Shown piece by piece: positions 24,522 through 37,010 of a stretch of DNA of 64,000 nucleotides. The notes beneath the pieces were generated by a model. The model did not search any database and was not told where the DNA came from. It worked only from the letters and a program-made list of their open reading frames with translations. This stretch comes from an uncultured Lachnospiraceae bacterium (lineage in GTDB: Bacteria; Bacillota; Clostridia; Lachnospirales; Lachnospiraceae). Within the stretch, counting starts at the first letter, position 1. Each line of letters starts with the position of its first letter. The stretch covers positions 1-64,000 of the forward strand of contig CAJTXH010000002.1 in assembly GCA_910580005.1 (NCBI GenBank), written 5' to 3'. The position numbers were made by a program, and so were the translations under genes.

Positions 24522-26819
24522 TTAACTTACTGTGCCATTTAATTTTTTAAGCGTTTCCTTAATATCCTCATACTTTAATGCATTGCTGCTAAATGATAAT
24601 ATTGAGTGTATTGGTGTTTCTTCAAATGCTGTTTTCATTATGCAAAGTGCCTTTTCATTATCAGCTTCATTTCCATTTTTAATCATAAGAAGCATTTCAT
24701 CAAGTGGTTTTGTGCTGTCTGCAAAAAGTTCTACATCTTTACAGGTAGTAGTGTCACATGCGTGGAATGGGATTTTTTTAGATGCTGTGATTTTAACTTC
24801 TCTAGAAAGCTTTATGTCACGTGAGGATGCGCCAATAAGTATTCCGTATGTTCCACTTTCAGCAAACCAGTCTTTTAATGTTTCATTAAAATATGCAAAA
24901 GAGCGGAAATCCAGTTCCATACAGGCAGTTTTTGTTTCTCCTGGCTCTAAAAATACTTTAGCAAAGTTTTTTAGTTCTTTTTCAGGCCTGTTCTCAAGTC
25001 CAATGAAATTTTTTACATATAACTGTACAATTTCAGCACCTGCCCTGTTGCCTGTATTTGTAATGTCAACATACACTTTTACCTGGTCTGTGTCTTGTAT
25101 TTTGGGTATAGTGCCAGGACAGTTATTTGCAACAACACCGCCAGTTTCTATACGGAGATTGCTGTACCTGAAAGTTGTATAGCTTAACCCATACCCAAAT
25201 GGGAACAGCACATCCATATGCTTCTTATCATAATACCTATAGCCAATAAATACTCCTTCGCTGTAACGCACCTTGTCACGGCTTCCAGGGAAGTTAAGGT
25301 ATGAAGGGTTGTCTTCAAGGCGTAATGGGAAAGTTTCAGCAAGCTTTCCAGAAGGGTTTGCCCTGCCAAATAATAAATCAACTGCGGCTGCACCGCTTGC
25401 CTGCCCTGCCAGGTACATTTCAAGGACTGCCCCTGCCTTGTCCAGCCAGGGCATGGCAACAGGTGAGCCATTGTGTAATACAATAACAATATTTTTTTGT
25501 ACTTTATATATTTCTTCAATAAGGTGGTTCTGGCATTCTGGCATATTAAGGTGCGTGCGGTCAAAACCTTCACTTTCAAATGATTCAGGAAGTCCTGCAA
25601 ATATTACTGCAACATCTGCTGCTGCAGCATTTTGTAATGCTTCTTCTAAAAGCACTGTACCGGTTTCGTCTTTATCTGTGGCATAGCCTTGAGAATAAGT
25701 ATATTTTGCATTAACTGCATTACCCAATGCTTGAAGGGCACTTTCTGTTTTAAAGCAGTTAATATGGCTTGAGCCACCGCCCTGTATTCTTGGTATATCT
25801 GCGAACTGTCCTATAATGGCAATGTTTTCGTTGCCTGATAAAGGCAGCACGCCATTGTTTTTAAGAAGTACAGCTGAATTTATGGCTGTCTTCTTAACAA
25901 GGGAATGGTGTTCTTCTTTATTATATGATGCATGTCTTTTATTAGTTATGGATTTATCAACTAATTCCAGAACCCTTTTTACAGCTTTATCAAGCACTTC
26001 TGCCGGAAGTGAACCATCTTTTACGGCGGCAGTAATTAATTTGTCTGTTTCACCATGGCTTGAAGGCATTTCAAGGTCAAGCCCTGCCTTAAGCGCTTCT
26101 ATACGGTTATTCATAGCGCCCCAGTCTGTCATTACAAGACCTTCAAATCCCCATTCATCACGCAGGACTTTATTAAGAAGCCAGTCATTTTCACATGAAT
26201 AAGTGCCATTAATTTTATTGTAACTGCACATAATAGTCCAAGGCTGTGCTTTTTTAACAGTTTTTTCAAATGCTGCCAGATATATTTCCCTTAAAGTCCT
26301 TTCGTCCACTTCTGAACTTATGCTCATCCTGCGCCATTCCTGGCTGTTGGCAGCGAAGTGTTTCAGGCTTGTGCCTGCCCCCTGGCTCTGTACACCATTA
26401 ACAAATGCTGCTCCAAGTTCACCTGCAAGACAAGGGTCTTCTGAATAGTATTCAAAGTTACGTCCGCAGAGAGGGGAGCGTTTCATATTGATGCCAGGGC
26501 CTAAAAGTACATTTACATTTTCTGCCTGGCATTCTTCGCCAAGGGCAGAACCAACATTGTAAATAAGTTCCCTGTCAAATGAACATGCCATAGCAGAAGC
26601 CGTAGGGAAACATACAGCCTTTATGCTCTCACCAGTACCAAGGTGGTCTGCAGTTTTATCTTGTTTACGCAGGCCATGTGGGCCATCTGATAACATGGCA
26701 GCAGGAAGCCCAAGCCTTTCAATTGCTTCAGTGTGCCAGAAATCTGCCCCTGAACACAGAGATGCTTTTTCTTCAATGGTCATCTGGTTTAAAAGTTCCT
26801 CAATATTTAAAGTTCCCAT
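24522..26819 (-). CDS. Glycoside hydrolase family 3 beta-glycosidase
   Basis: 765 residues from the ATG at 26819, with AAAGGAATTTTAA upstream; the frame extends 23 codons further but has no RBS there. The TIM-barrel domain contains SDGPHGLRKQ, GPGINMKRSPLCGRNFEYYSEDP, KHFAANSQEWRR and the nucleophile D232 in LVMTDWGAM. The alpha/beta sandwich follows, then a C-terminal fibronectin-III-like domain (VYVDITNTGNRAGAEIVQLYV). No signal peptide, so it is cytoplasmic, like BglB-type beta-glucosidases or beta-xylosidases of gut Clostridia that act on imported oligosaccharides. Substrate specificity is open. Confidence 0.93.
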   Translation of the reverse strand: MGTLNIEELLNQMTIEEKASLCSGADFWHTEAIERLGLPAAMLSDGPHGLRKQDKTADHLGTGESIKAVCFPTASAMACSFDRELIYNVGSALGEECQAENVNVLLGPGINMKRSPLCGRNFEYYSEDPCLAGELGAAFVNGVQSQGAGTSLKHFAANSQEWRRMSISSEVDERTLREIYLAAFEKTVKKAQPWTIMCSYNKINGTYSCENDWLLNKVLRDEWGFEGLVMTDWGAMNNRIEALKAGLDLEMPSSHGETDKLITAAVKDGSLPAEVLDKAVKRVLELVDKSITNKRHASYNKEEHHSLVKKTAINSAVLLKNNGVLPLSGNENIAIIGQFADIPRIQGGGSSHINCFKTESALQALGNAVNAKYTYSQGYATDKDETGTVLLEEALQNAAAADVAVIFAGLPESFESEGFDRTHLNMPECQNHLIEEIYKVQKNIVIVLHNGSPVAMPWLDKAGAVLEMYLAGQASGAAAVDLLFGRANPSGKLAETFPLRLEDNPSYLNFPGSRDKVRYSEGVFIGYRYYDKKHMDVLFPFGYGLSYTTFRYSNLRIETGGVVANNCPGTIPKIQDTDQVKVYVDITNTGNRAGAEIVQLYVKNFIGLENRPEKELKNFAKVFLEPGETKTACMELDFRSFAYFNETLKDWFAESGTYGILIGASSRDIKLSREVKITASKKIPFHACDTTTCKDVELFADSTKPLDEMLLMIKNGNEADNEKALCIMKTAFEETPIHSILSFSSNALKYEDIKETLKKLNGTVS

Positions 26820-26905
26820 ATTTAAAATTCCTTTCGTTGGTGTAAAAACGGACGGTTTCTGTACCAGGGCCAGAATGCATTTGCCCAAAAGATTTATTTA
26901 AAAGC

Positions 26906-26934
26906 TTGACAGAAAAATATTTTAATGATAATAT
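26906..26934 (+). promoter_or_regulatory. Promoter of rpoBC
   Basis: TTGACA (26906-26911), 17-base spacer, TAATAT (26929-26934). It gives a leader of about 260 bases before rpoB. Confidence 0.75.
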
Positions 26935-27026
26935 GAAAAATGCACTATTGTGGCTGACTATACAATAAAATAAATCTGGATTATTATAACATAATTTATT
27001 TTACTTGAAAAGCCTTTTTGTAAATA

Positions 27027-27112
27027 TGCCAGATATAAGATAGTTCCTGGGGTACTTATGTACAGGCAGCAGGACTTATCTTATATCTGTGCAGCCCCTG
27101 GCATGTTTTTTG
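27027..27112 (+). promoter_or_regulatory. Attenuator-like hairpin in rpoB leader
   Basis: TGCCAG (27027-27032) pairs with CTGGCA (27098-27103), and AGATATAAGATA (27031-27042) pairs with TATCTTATATCT (27077-27088). The right side runs directly into ATGTTTTTTG. The shape is that of an intrinsic terminator placed about 90 bases before the rpoB start. A further GCTGC-ATG-GCAGC hairpin follows at about 27143-27155. Such leaders in ribosomal-protein and rpo operons allow transcription attenuation; the regulator is unknown. Confidence 0.6.
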
Positions 27113-27200
27113 CGTGGCTTTGCGTGGGCACAGGCAATATATGGCTGCATGGCAGCTTTATGCCACAAAATCCTCTAAAAATTAAGGAGTGGAACATCGT

Positions 27201-30200
27201 ATGGAGAAGAACAGAATACGTCCGGTAAAAGTAGGTAATGGTTTAAGGATGAGCTATGCCCATCAGAGTGAAGTTCTTGATATGCCCAATCTCATTGAGG
27301 TGCAGACTAATTCTTACCAGTGGTTTCTGGATGAGGGATTAAAGGAGGTTTTCAGGGATATTTCCCCTATCTCTGACTTTGGTGGCCATCTTAGTCTCGA
27401 GTTTGTGGATTTTGAGCTTTGCAGGGATGAGATTAAGTATGATATCGACCAGTGCAAGGAAAGGGATGCAACATATGCTGCGCCTTTGAAAGTTAAAGTC
27501 AGGCTGCATAATAAAGAAACAGAAGAAATCAAAGAGCATGAGATATTTATGGGAGATTTGCCTTTGATGACTGAAACAGGCACATTTGTAATTAATGGGG
27601 CTGAACGTGTTATTGTCAGCCAGTTAGTACGTTCACCGGGCATTTATTTTGCGGTAAGCCATGATAAGATTGGCAAGGAACTGTATTCCGCTACAGTAAT
27701 ACCTAACCGTGGTGCATGGCTTGAATATGAAACCGACTCCAACGATGTGTTTTATGTCCGCGTAGACAGGAACAGGAAAGTGCCTATTACTGTATTTTTA
27801 AGGTCGCTCGGACTTGGCACTAATGAGCAGATTAAGGAAGTATTTGGTGAAGAACCAAAGATTTTGGCAAGTATAGATAAAGATACAACAGAAAATTACC
27901 AGGACGGCCTTCTTGAGTTATATAAGAAACTGCGTCCAGGTGAGCCTTTGTCAGTTGACAGTGCAGAAAACCTTCTTAATGGCATGTTCTTTGACCCTAA
28001 AAGATATGACCTTGCCAAAACCGGAAGGTATAAGTTCAATAAGAAACTTCATTTAAAGAACCGCATTGCAGGCTGTAAGCTTGCAGAGGATGTTGTAAAC
28101 CCGCTTACTGGTGAAGTTTATGAGCAGGGGACAGTGGTTACAGAGGACATTGCAACAGAGATGCAGAATGCTGCTGTGCCTTATGTAATGATAGATTCAG
28201 AAGAAAGGGTTGTAAAAGTCCTTTCCAACCTTATGGTTGATTTAAAAGCGTACCTGCCAGATGCAGAACTGGAAAGCATGGACATAACAGAGGCAGTTTA
28301 TTACCCTTTGTTAAAGCAAATTCTTGATGAAAACGAAGATTTAGAAGAAATAAAAGAACTTATACAGTTTAATATTTCAGAACTTGTGCCAAAGCATATA
28401 ACTAAAGAGGATATATTTGCCTCAATTAATTATAATATGCATATAGAGTATAACATTGGCAATGATGATGATATAGACCACCTTGGCAACCGCCGTATAC
28501 GTGCTGTAGGCGAACTTTTGCAGAACCAGTACCGCATAGGGCTTTCAAGGATGGAAAGGGTTGTGCGTGAAAGGATGTCCACACAGGATATCACTACAAT
28601 TACAGCACAGTCGCTTATTAATATTAAGCCTGTAACGGCTGCTGTAAAGGAATTTTTTGGAAGTTCCCAGTTGTCACAGTTTATGGACCAGAATAACCCT
28701 CTTAGTGAGCTTACACATAAGAGACGTCTGTCTGCACTTGGGCCTGGAGGTCTTTCAAGGGACAGGGCAGGTTTTGAGGTAAGGGACGTGCACTATACAC
28801 ATTATGGGCGCATGTGTCCTGTAGAAACACCTGAAGGTCCTAACATCGGGCTTATTAACTCGCTTGCGTCATATGCACGTATTAATGAATATGGCTTTAT
28901 AGAAGCTCCATACCGCAAGCTTGATAAAACTGACCCGGCAAATCCTGTTGTAACTAATGAAGTTGTATATCTTTCAGCGGATGAAGAAGATAAGTATGTA
29001 GTTGCACAGGCAAATGAAGAACTTGATGCAGAAGGGCATTTTGTAAGGAATAACGTATCTGGACGTTTCCGTGAAGAAACATCCGAGTTCCAAAAGTCTA
29101 AAATAGACTTAATGGATGTATCTCCTAAAATGGTATTTTCAGTTGCTACAGCTATGATACCATTCCTTGAAAATGATGATGCTAACCGTGCGCTTATGGG
29201 GTCTAACATGCAGCGGCAGGCAGTTCCGCTGCTTGTAACAGAAGCGCCGGCAGTTGGCACAGGCATGGAGATGAAGGCGGCAGTTGACTCTGGAAACTGT
29301 GTGATTGCAGATGGTGATGGTATTGTTGAGCGTTCAGCCTCTAATGAGATTGTAGTAAAGACACCATCTGGCGGACGCCGCAGGTATAAGCTTGACAAGT
29401 TCCAGAGAAGTAACCAGGGAACAAGTATGAACCAGAAGCCAATAGTAGACAAAGGCGATAAAGTCAGGGCAGGACAGGTTATTGCAGACGGTCCGTCAAC
29501 ATGTGGGGGCGAGATTGCGCTTGGAAAGAACCCTCTTATAGGTTTTATGACATGGGAAGGGTATAATTACGAGGACGCTGTACTTCTTAGCGAAAGGCTT
29601 GTTCAGGAGGATGTATATACATCTGTCCATATTACTGAATATGAGGCAGAAGCAAGGGATACAAAACTTGGTGCAGAAGAAATAACACGTGATGTACCTG
29701 GTGTTGGTGATGATGCTCTTAAGGACCTTGATGAAAGGGGTATTATACGTATTGGTGCCGAAGTACGTGCTGGTGATATCCTTGTTGGCAAGGTAACACC
29801 AAAAGGGGAAACAGAGCTTACAGCGGAAGAAAGGCTTCTGCGTGCCATTTTTGGTGAAAAAGCACGTGAAGTAAGGGATACTTCGTTAAAAGTGCCACAT
29901 GGTGAATTTGGCATAATTGTTGATGCTAAAGTATTTACAAGGGAAAATGGTGATGAACTTCCACCTGGGGTTAATGAAACAGTACGTATTTATATAGCAC
30001 AGAAGCGTAAAATCCAGGTTGGTGACAAGATGGCTGGACGCCATGGTAATAAGGGTGTAGTTTCAAGGGTACTTCCTGTTGAAGATATGCCATTCCTGCC
30101 AAATGGCCGTCCGCTTGATATCGTGCTTAACCCTCTTGGCGTGCCTTCACGTATGAATATCGGACAGGTGCTTGAAATACATTTAAGCCTTGCTGCAAAA

Positions 30201-31115
30201 GTGCTTGGTTTTAATGTAGCTACCCCTGTATTTGATGGCGCTAACGAAAATGATATTATGGATACACTTGAAGTTGCCAATGATTATGTAAATACACCTT
30301 TAAACCAGGATGAACTTAAGCAGGCACTTGAAAAGGCTGAAGAAGAGCAGAACGAAGAAGAAATAAAGAGATTAAAGGATATTATTCCTTTTGAAGATAA
30401 ATATTCAGGCATACTTGGACCAGACGTAATGGCTTACCTCATAGAGAATAAGGATTACCGCAAGGAGTGGGAAGGAGTGCCTATTAACCGTGATGGGAAG
30501 GTAGAACTGCGTGACGGGCGTACAGGTGAATACTTTGATGGTGCTGTTACTGTAGGCTTTATGCACTACCTTAAACTCCACCACCTTGTTGATGATAAGA
30601 TACATGCACGTTCTACAGGTCCTTACTCACTTGTAACACAGCAGCCTCTTGGCGGCAAGGCACAGTTTGGAGGGCAGCGTTTCGGGGAAATGGAAGTGTG
30701 GGCGCTTGAAGCTTATGGCGCTGCATATACACTCCAGGAAATCCTTACAGTTAAGTCAGATGATGTTATCGGGCGTGTTAAGACATATGAGGCAATTATT
30801 AAAGGTGATAATATATCTGAACCAGGAATACCAGAGTCATTCAAAGTGCTTTTAAAGGAATTACAGGCACTTGCACTTGATGTTACTGTCCTTGATGAGG
30901 AAGGTAAGGAAGTTAAGCTTGGCGAAGAAATAGAAGAAGATGGCGATGCGGAAATCAAGCCATTAATTGAGGGTGACGACAATTTTGCCTTTGGGGATGG
31001 TGAATCATTTGAATCTGCGGGATTTTCAGAAGGTACTGCAGAAGAGCTTGAAGATGCTTCATTTGATGCATTTGAGGAAGATGATGATTTAATTCCAGTT
31101 CCAGATTTTGATTAG
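27201..31115 (+). CDS. rpoB: RNA polymerase beta subunit
   Basis: 1304 residues from the ATG preceded by AAGGAG; a GTG at 27189 abuts the RBS. All RpoB landmarks are present: the N-terminal [15 protein letters not shown] region, the rifampicin-site segment with [10 protein letters not shown] then [15 protein letters not shown] (wild-type Asp, His and Ser), [32 protein letters not shown] and the C-terminal [18 protein letters not shown]. It forms the catalytic core with RpoC. The C-terminus has a very acidic extension of about 90 residues, as in related Firmicutes. rplL does not precede it as in the common rplKAJL-rpoBC order; an opposing GH3 gene lies there. Confidence 0.99.
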   Translation: MEKNRIRPVKVGNGLRMSYAHQSEVLDMPNLIEVQTNSYQWFLDEGLKEVFRDISPISDFGGHLSLEFVDFELCRDEIKYDIDQCKERDATYAAPLKVKVRLHNKETEEIKEHEIFMGDLPLMTETGTFVINGAERVIVSQLVRSPGIYFAVSHDKIGKELYSATVIPNRGAWLEYETDSNDVFYVRVDRNRKVPITVFLRSLGLGTNEQIKEVFGEEPKILASIDKDTTENYQDGLLELYKKLRPGEPLSVDSAENLLNGMFFDPKRYDLAKTGRYKFNKKLHLKNRIAGCKLAEDVVNPLTGEVYEQGTVVTEDIATEMQNAAVPYVMIDSEERVVKVLSNLMVDLKAYLPDAELESMDITEAVYYPLLKQILDENEDLEEIKELIQFNISELVPKHITKEDIFASINYNMHIEYNIGNDDDIDHLGNRRIRAVGELLQNQYRIGLSRMERVVRERMSTQDITTITAQSLINIKPVTAAVKEFFGSSQLSQFMDQNNPLSELTHKRRLSALGPGGLSRDRAGFEVRDVHYTHYGRMCPVETPEGPNIGLINSLASYARINEYGFIEAPYRKLDKTDPANPVVTNEVVYLSADEEDKYVVAQANEELDAEGHFVRNNVSGRFREETSEFQKSKIDLMDVSPKMVFSVATAMIPFLENDDANRALMGSNMQRQAVPLLVTEAPAVGTGMEMKAAVDSGNCVIADGDGIVERSASNEIVVKTPSGGRRRYKLDKFQRSNQGTSMNQKPIVDKGDKVRAGQVIADGPSTCGGEIALGKNPLIGFMTWEGYNYEDAVLLSERLVQEDVYTSVHITEYEAEARDTKLGAEEITRDVPGVGDDALKDLDERGIIRIGAEVRAGDILVGKVTPKGETELTAEERLLRAIFGEKAREVRDTSLKVPHGEFGIIVDAKVFTRENGDELPPGVNETVRIYIAQKRKIQVGDKMAGRHGNKGVVSRVLPVEDMPFLPNGRPLDIVLNPLGVPSRMNIGQVLEIHLSLAAKVLGFNVATPVFDGANENDIMDTLEVANDYVNTPLNQDELKQALEKAEEEQNEEEIKRLKDIIPFEDKYSGILGPDVMAYLIENKDYRKEWEGVPINRDGKVELRDGRTGEYFDGAVTVGFMHYLKLHHLVDDKIHARSTGPYSLVTQQPLGGKAQFGGQRFGEMEVWALEAYGAAYTLQEILTVKSDDVIGRVKTYEAIIKGDNISEPGIPESFKVLLKELQALALDVTVLDEEGKEVKLGEEIEEDGDAEIKPLIEGDDNFAFGDGESFESAGFSEGTAEELEDASFDAFEEDDDLIPVPDFD

Positions 31116-31155
31116 TTAAACCAGATTGGCTTTGCCAGGAAAATGGAGGATTGCT

Positions 31156-34100
31156 ATGACAGAAACTAATGTAAAGGAAGATAAGCATATAACTTATGAT
31201 TCTATAAAGATTGGGCTTGCTTCCCCAGAGAAAATAAGGGAGTGGTCACGTGGCGAAGTTAAGAAGCCTGAAACTATCAATTACAGGACTTTAAAGCCTG
31301 AAAAAGATGGTCTTTTCTGTGAAAAAATTTTTGGGCCAAGCAAGGACTGGGAATGCCATTGTGGCAAATATAAGAAAATACGTTATAAAGGCGTAGTATG
31401 TGACCGCTGTGGCGTTGAGGTTACAAAATCAAGTGTAAGGCGTGAACGTATGGGGCATATAGAGCTTGCTGCCCCTGTATCACATATATGGTATTTTAAA
31501 GGTATTCCAAGCCGTATGGGGCTTATACTTGATGTATCACCAAGAAACCTTGAAAAAGTGCTGTATTTTGCATCTTATATTGTGCTTGAAACACAGGATG
31601 GCACAGGGCTGCAGCAGAAACAGGTGCTTACAGAAGCGGAGTACCAGGAGGCAAGGAGCAAGTTTGGTGATGCATTCCGTGCCGGTATGGGTGCAGAATC
31701 AGTAATGGAACTTTTAATGAGCATTGACCTTGAAGAAGAGTCAGCAGAGCTTAAAGCAGAACTTAAAGGTTCTTCAGGACAGAAAAGGGCAAGGATAATT
31801 AAGCGCCTGGAAGTAATAGAAGCTTTCCGTGAGTCAAAAAATAAGCCTGAATGGATGATATTGACAGTTATCCCTGTTATACCGCCAGATTTAAGACCTA
31901 TGGTACAGCTTGACGGCGGACGTTTTGCAACATCTGATATGAATGATTTATACCGCCGTATAATAAACAGGAATAACAGGTTAAAAAGGCTGCTTGAGTT
32001 AGGTGCGCCTGATATTATTGTGCGCAATGAAAAAAGGATGCTGCAGGAAGCAGTAGATGCACTTATTGACAATGGAAGACGTGGAAGACCGGTAACAGGT
32101 CCTGGCAACAGGCCGCTTAAATCACTTTCGGATATGCTTAAAGGAAAGCAGGGACGTTTCCGCCAGAACCTTTTAGGAAAGCGTGTAGACTACTCAGGGC
32201 GTTCAGTTATCGTTGTAGGCCCTGAGCTTAAAATATACCAGTGCGGGCTGCCTAAAGAAATGGCTATAGAGCTTTTTAAGCCATTTGTTATGAAGGAACT
32301 TGTGTCTGATGGGACAGCACACAATATCAAGCAGGCAAAGAAGATGGTTGAGAAACTCCAGCCAGAAGTATGGGATGTATTAGAAGAAGTAATACGTGAG
32401 CATCCGGTTATGCTGAACCGTGCCCCTACACTCCACAGGCTTGGCATACAGGCATTTGAGCCTACACTTGTAGAAGGAAAGGCAATTAAACTGCATCCAC
32501 TTGTATGTACAGCATTTAATGCTGACTTTGACGGCGACCAGATGGCTGTCCATCTGCCACTATCAGTTGAGGCACAGGCAGAATGCCGTTTCCTGCTGCT
32601 TTCACCAAACAATCTGTTAAAACCGTCAGATGGCGGCGTGGTTGCTGTTCCTTCACAGGATATGGTACTTGGTATCTACTACCTTACACAGGAACGTCCA
32701 GGCGCAAAGGGTGAGGGAAAATCATTTAAAAATGTTAATGAAGCTATTATTGCATACGAAAACGGTGCAATAACGCTTCATGCAAAGATTAAGGTAAGAA
32801 GGACTGGCATAAATGCAGAAGGTGTGGAAGAAGAGAGGATTATAGAGTCTACCCTTGGAAGGTTTTTATTTAATGAGATACTTCCACAGGATATGGGTTT
32901 TGTAGACCGTAATGACCCTGCTAATTTCTTAAAACTTGAAGTTGACTTCCATGTTGGCAAAAAGCAGCTTAAACAGATACTTGAAAAGTGTATAAATGTA
33001 TATGGCGCTACTGGCACAGCTGAAACTATGGATAATATTAAGTCACTTGGCTATAAGTATTCCACACGTGCGGCAATGACGGTATCTATTTCAGATATGA
33101 CAGTGCCAGAGGCTAAAAAGACAATTCTTTCAGATGCAGAAAAAACTGTTGAAAATATATCACGAAAATTCCGCCGTGGGCTTCTTACAGAAGAAGAGCG
33201 TTATAAGGCTGTTATTAATACATGGAAAGTTGCGGATGATAATATAACAGATGCACTGCTAAAGGGCCTTGATAAATATAACAACATCTTTATGATGGCT
33301 GACTCTGGTGCACGTGGTTCTGATAAGCAGATTAAACAGCTTGCAGGTATGCGTGGCCTTATGGCAGATACATCAGGGCGTACTATAGAGCTCCCTATTA
33401 AGTCAAACTTCAGGGAGGGGCTTGACGTACTGGAATACTTTATCTCTGCACATGGTGCGAGGAAGGGTATGTCAGATACAGCCCTGCGTACGGCCGATTC
33501 AGGATACCTTACAAGGCGTCTTGTTGATGTATCACAGGAACTTATTATACGTGAAGTAGACTGTTGTGCTGACAGGGACTTTATACCTGGAATGGAGATA
33601 TCAGGTGTAGTAGATGGCAGGGAAATGATTGAATCACTTGAAGAGCGTATTACAGGACGTTTTTCATGTGAGAATATATATGATGATGCAGGTGGACTTA
33701 TTGTAAAGGCAAATCATATGATTACACCAGCACGTGCAGCACGTATTGTTGCTAAAAAAGAAGTAGCAGATAATATTGACACTGCAAGGATTAAGATACG
33801 TACAATACTGACGTGTAAATCACATATTGGCGTATGTGCAAAATGTTATGGTGCAAACCTGGCTTCAGGTGACCCTGTACAGGTAGGTGAGGCTGTCGGG
33901 ATTATTGCAGCACAGTCAATAGGTGAGCCTGGTACACAGCTTACAATGCGTACTTTCCACAGCGGTGGTGTTGCGGGTGATGATATTACACAGGGTCTTC
34001 CGCGTGTAGAAGAACTTTTTGAGGCACGTAAGCCAAAGGGTCTTGCTATTATTGCAGAGTTTGGTGGTGTTGTTGCAATACGTGACACTAAAAAGAAACG

Positions 34101-34947
34101 TGAAGTAATTGTTACTAATCCTGAAAGTAACGAGCAGAAAGCATATCTTATACCTTATGGCTCACGTATTAAAGTTAAGGATGCCCAGGTTATTGAAGCA
34201 GGTGACGAACTTACAGAAGGTAGTGTAAATCCTCATGATATCCTTGCAATTAAGGGTGTACGTGCAGTACAGGACTATATGATACGTGAAGTACAGCGTG
34301 TATACCGTTTACAGGGTGTTGAAATTAACGATAAGCATATTGAAGTAATAGTGCGCCAGATGCTTAAGAAAATACGTATTGAGAATAATGGTGATTCATC
34401 ATTCCTGCCAGGTGTAATGATAGATGCACTTGATTTTGAAGATGAAGTAGAAAAGCTTACGGCAGAAGGCAAAGAGCCACCAGAAGGCAAGCAGGTAATG
34501 CTTGGTATTACAAAAGCATCCCTTGCAACTAACTCATTCCTTTCCGCAGCGTCATTCCAGGAAACAACAAAAGTCCTTACAGATGCTGCAATTAAAGGCA
34601 AGATAGACCCGCTTGTAGGTCTTAAAGAGAATGTTATACTTGGTAAGCTTATACCAGCAGGAACAGGCATGAAGCGTTACCGTTCTGTTAAACTTGATTG
34701 TGATGAGGCAGCAGAGAAATATATTGAAGAGCACCGCAGGGCACAGATGGCAAGTCTTGAGGAAGAAGAGGAAAGCAGTAAGAGCAAGGATAAGGAAAAA
34801 AATTTGCCGCCAGATGATATAGATATAGAGGATGAACAGGATAATGAGGTTGCGGCAGCAGATGATGAGCTTGTTTATTCTGAAATTGATGAAACAGACG
34901 AGTTAGAAGGGCTTGAACTACTGGATGAGCTTGGAGTTTTTGACTGA
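31156..34947 (+). CDS. rpoC: RNA polymerase beta' subunit
   Basis: 1263 residues from the ATG with ATGGAGGA upstream, 40 bases after rpoB. It has the N-terminal zinc site [20 protein letters not shown], the catalytic [12 protein letters not shown] with D457, D459 and D461 that hold the active-site Mg2+, the trigger-loop/bridge-helix region and the second zinc cluster (CCADRD to [13 protein letters not shown]). The acidic C-terminal tail ends near LDELGVFD. Cotranscribed with rpoB and ended by the strong terminator at 34954-34988. Confidence 0.99.
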   Translation: MTETNVKEDKHITYDSIKIGLASPEKIREWSRGEVKKPETINYRTLKPEKDGLFCEKIFGPSKDWECHCGKYKKIRYKGVVCDRCGVEVTKSSVRRERMGHIELAAPVSHIWYFKGIPSRMGLILDVSPRNLEKVLYFASYIVLETQDGTGLQQKQVLTEAEYQEARSKFGDAFRAGMGAESVMELLMSIDLEEESAELKAELKGSSGQKRARIIKRLEVIEAFRESKNKPEWMILTVIPVIPPDLRPMVQLDGGRFATSDMNDLYRRIINRNNRLKRLLELGAPDIIVRNEKRMLQEAVDALIDNGRRGRPVTGPGNRPLKSLSDMLKGKQGRFRQNLLGKRVDYSGRSVIVVGPELKIYQCGLPKEMAIELFKPFVMKELVSDGTAHNIKQAKKMVEKLQPEVWDVLEEVIREHPVMLNRAPTLHRLGIQAFEPTLVEGKAIKLHPLVCTAFNADFDGDQMAVHLPLSVEAQAECRFLLLSPNNLLKPSDGGVVAVPSQDMVLGIYYLTQERPGAKGEGKSFKNVNEAIIAYENGAITLHAKIKVRRTGINAEGVEEERIIESTLGRFLFNEILPQDMGFVDRNDPANFLKLEVDFHVGKKQLKQILEKCINVYGATGTAETMDNIKSLGYKYSTRAAMTVSISDMTVPEAKKTILSDAEKTVENISRKFRRGLLTEEERYKAVINTWKVADDNITDALLKGLDKYNNIFMMADSGARGSDKQIKQLAGMRGLMADTSGRTIELPIKSNFREGLDVLEYFISAHGARKGMSDTALRTADSGYLTRRLVDVSQELIIREVDCCADRDFIPGMEISGVVDGREMIESLEERITGRFSCENIYDDAGGLIVKANHMITPARAARIVAKKEVADNIDTARIKIRTILTCKSHIGVCAKCYGANLASGDPVQVGEAVGIIAAQSIGEPGTQLTMRTFHSGGVAGDDITQGLPRVEELFEARKPKGLAIIAEFGGVVAIRDTKKKREVIVTNPESNEQKAYLIPYGSRIKVKDAQVIEAGDELTEGSVNPHDILAIKGVRAVQDYMIREVQRVYRLQGVEINDKHIEVIVRQMLKKIRIENNGDSSFLPGVMIDALDFEDEVEKLTAEGKEPPEGKQVMLGITKASLATNSFLSAASFQETTKVLTDAAIKGKIDPLVGLKENVILGKLIPAGTGMKRYRSVKLDCDEAAEKYIEEHRRAQMASLEEEEESSKSKDKEKNLPPDDIDIEDEQDNEVAAADDELVYSEIDETDELEGLELLDELGVFD

Positions 34948-34953
34948 TAATGT

Positions 34954-34988
34954 AAAAGGAGGGCAAATATATGTTTGCCCTCCTTTTT
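34954..34988 (+). terminator. rpoBC intrinsic terminator
   Basis: AAAAGGAGGGCAAA (34954-34967) pairs with TTTGCCCTCCTTTT (34974-34987) and runs into T residues. It starts six bases after the rpoC stop. Confidence 0.9.
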
Positions 34989-35017
34989 GGCAGACATGGG
35001 AAAGGAAAAAATCATAT

Positions 35018-35857
35018 ATGTATTATATAGGAAATCATTTACCTGTTGCAAACGGATATGCTGCAATGGGTGGAATGGCACTTAAACTTGGTGGCAACAC
35101 ATTTGCATTTTTTACCAGAAATCCAAGGGGCGGAAGTGCCAAAGAGATTGATAAAGAAGATGTGCAGGAGTTTTTAAGGATTGCAGATAAAAATGGTTTT
35201 GGAAAGCTTGTTGCACATGCCCCTTATACATTAAATCTGTGCTCAGAAAAAGAAAAAACCAGGAATTTTTCTAAGGAAATGCTGGCAGATGATATGAAAA
35301 GGATGGAAAATATACCAGGGAATTATTATAATTTCCATCCTGGTTCACATACAGGGCAGGGAATAGAAAAGGGCATTGAAATAATTGCAGATGCGTTAAA
35401 TGATATACTCTCCCCAGAACAGTCAACGCGTGTTCTTTTGGAAACAATGGCAGGCAAAGGAAGTGAGGTTGGCGGCAGGTTTGAGGAGATAAGGGAGATA
35501 ATGGACAGGGTAAAACAGAAGGACAAGCTTGGTGTATGTCTTGACACATGCCATATATGGGACGGAGGTTATGATATAGTTAATAACCTGGATGGTGTTA
35601 TAGATGAATTTGACAGGGTTATAGGGCTTGGAAACTTGTATGCAATACATTTTAATGACAGCAAAAATGAATGTGGTTCACACAAAGACAGGCATGAGAA
35701 AGTGGGACATGGGCAAATCGGGCTTGAGGCAATGAAACGTGTGGCACTGCATCCTGCATTTGAAGGCAGGCCGTTTATACTAGAAACTCCTAATGATGAT
35801 GAAGGGTATATAGAAGAGATTGCAATGTTTAAAAGGTGGCAGGAGGAGAAGGTTTGA
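35018..35857 (+). CDS. nfo: Endonuclease IV (AP endonuclease)
   Basis: 279 residues, standard for Nfo. The ATG at 35018 has AAAGGAAAAA upstream and lies beyond the rpoC terminator. Metal-binding motifs of the TIM-barrel enzyme are all visible: [44 protein letters not shown] and [22 protein letters not shown]. It incises DNA 5' of abasic sites in base-excision repair and uses three zinc ions. The next gene starts 17 bases after its stop, so the two are probably cotranscribed. Confidence 0.97.
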   Translation: MYYIGNHLPVANGYAAMGGMALKLGGNTFAFFTRNPRGGSAKEIDKEDVQEFLRIADKNGFGKLVAHAPYTLNLCSEKEKTRNFSKEMLADDMKRMENIPGNYYNFHPGSHTGQGIEKGIEIIADALNDILSPEQSTRVLLETMAGKGSEVGGRFEEIREIMDRVKQKDKLGVCLDTCHIWDGGYDIVNNLDGVIDEFDRVIGLGNLYAIHFNDSKNECGSHKDRHEKVGHGQIGLEAMKRVALHPAFEGRPFILETPNDDEGYIEEIAMFKRWQEEKV

Positions 35858-35873
35858 AAGGCGGTGTATAATA

Positions 35874-36899
35874 ATGAGGATACCGGAATTTCTAAAGGAT
35901 GGTGGGACGATAGGTTTTGCAGCTCCTTCCTTTGGGTGTAATATAGAGCCATATAAAAGTGGTTTTATAAGCGCACAGGAGAAGTTTAAATCACTTGGTT
36001 ACAGGCTTGAAATTGGGGAAAACTGTTATGAGGGATGTGGCACTGGTATAAGCAATACACCTTTAAAGTGCGGACAGGAGCTGGATAGTTTCATGGCAGG
36101 GAAAAGGGCAGATGCAGTTATTTCATGCGGAGGCGGGGAGCTTATGTGTGAGGTTCTTGATTATACCAGCTTTGATAAAATAGCGGAAGCAGAACCAATC
36201 TGGTACATGGGATTTTCAGATAATACTAATATGACATTCCTGCTGCCTGTCCTTTGCGATACTGCTGCAATATATGCCCCATGTGCGCCTGCTTTTGGAA
36301 TGAGGACATGGCATAAATCCATACATGATGCTTTTGGACTGCTTACAGGCAAAATATCAGAAGTGCAGGGGTATAGTTTGTGGGAAAAGGAGTCACTTAA
36401 AACAGAGGAAAACCCGCTTGAGCCATATAATGTTACTGAAAAAAGGGAAACAAAGTATTATAATTGTAACGGGGGCATGGCAGAATTTAGCGGAAGGCTT
36501 ATAGGAGGCTGCCTTGACTGCCTTTCTACATTAACTGGCACTAAATATGACAAAGTAACAGAATTTAATGAGAGATATAAAGAAGATGGAATAATATGGT
36601 TCCTGGAAGCATGTGACCTTAATGTAATGGGAATAAGAAGGGCACTATGGCAGCTTGCACATGCAGGGTGGTTTAAATATGTGAGAGGATTTCTTATAGG
36701 ACGTCCATACTGTTTTGGCATGGAATTTTTTGGGCTGGACCAGTATAAGGCAGTAACGGGCATTTTAGGGGAATATAATGTGCCAATAATAATGGATTTA
36801 GATATAGGGCATCTTCCACCAATGATGCCTCTTGTTACAGGAGTTAAAGCGGATATCAGGGCACAAGGAAATGACATTTCTGTAAAATTTATGTTATAG
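35874..36899 (+). CDS. LD-carboxypeptidase (S66 family)
   Basis: 341 residues. The start at 35874 follows AAAGGCGGTG. The N-terminal GGTIGFAAPSFG, the nucleophilic-Ser motif MGFSDNTNM and the C-terminal His in DLDIGHLPPMMPL match the S66 Ser-Glu-His enzymes (LdcA/MccF). They cut the L,D bond of murein tetrapeptides during recycling, or act on microcin-like peptides. There is no signal peptide, so it is cytoplasmic. Which of the two substrate groups it uses cannot be told from sequence alone. Confidence 0.92.
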   Translation: MRIPEFLKDGGTIGFAAPSFGCNIEPYKSGFISAQEKFKSLGYRLEIGENCYEGCGTGISNTPLKCGQELDSFMAGKRADAVISCGGGELMCEVLDYTSFDKIAEAEPIWYMGFSDNTNMTFLLPVLCDTAAIYAPCAPAFGMRTWHKSIHDAFGLLTGKISEVQGYSLWEKESLKTEENPLEPYNVTEKRETKYYNCNGGMAEFSGRLIGGCLDCLSTLTGTKYDKVTEFNERYKEDGIIWFLEACDLNVMGIRRALWQLAHAGWFKYVRGFLIGRPYCFGMEFFGLDQYKAVTGILGEYNVPIIMDLDIGHLPPMMPLVTGVKADIRAQGNDISVKFML

Positions 36900-36956
36900 T
36901 ATATATTATAAAGAGCTTAAAACACTACTTGTTACAATGAAATGGCAAAAATTATA

Positions 36957-36998
36957 AAACAGGTTTTCCATATATATTATTATGGAAAGCCTGTTTTG
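36957..36998. terminator. Bidirectional terminator
   Basis: AAAACAGGTTTTCCATA (36957-36973) pairs with TATGGAAAGCCTGTTTT (36982-36998) with one mismatch. T-rich ends on both strands serve the LD-carboxypeptidase gene (plus) and the chemoreceptor gene (minus). Confidence 0.85.
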
Positions 36999-37010
36999 TT
37001 ACTGTCTGTA

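Noticed and set aside
26906..27188. rplL or other ribosomal-protein gene before rpoB
   Set aside because: No open frame in the leader; only promoter and hairpins are seen.
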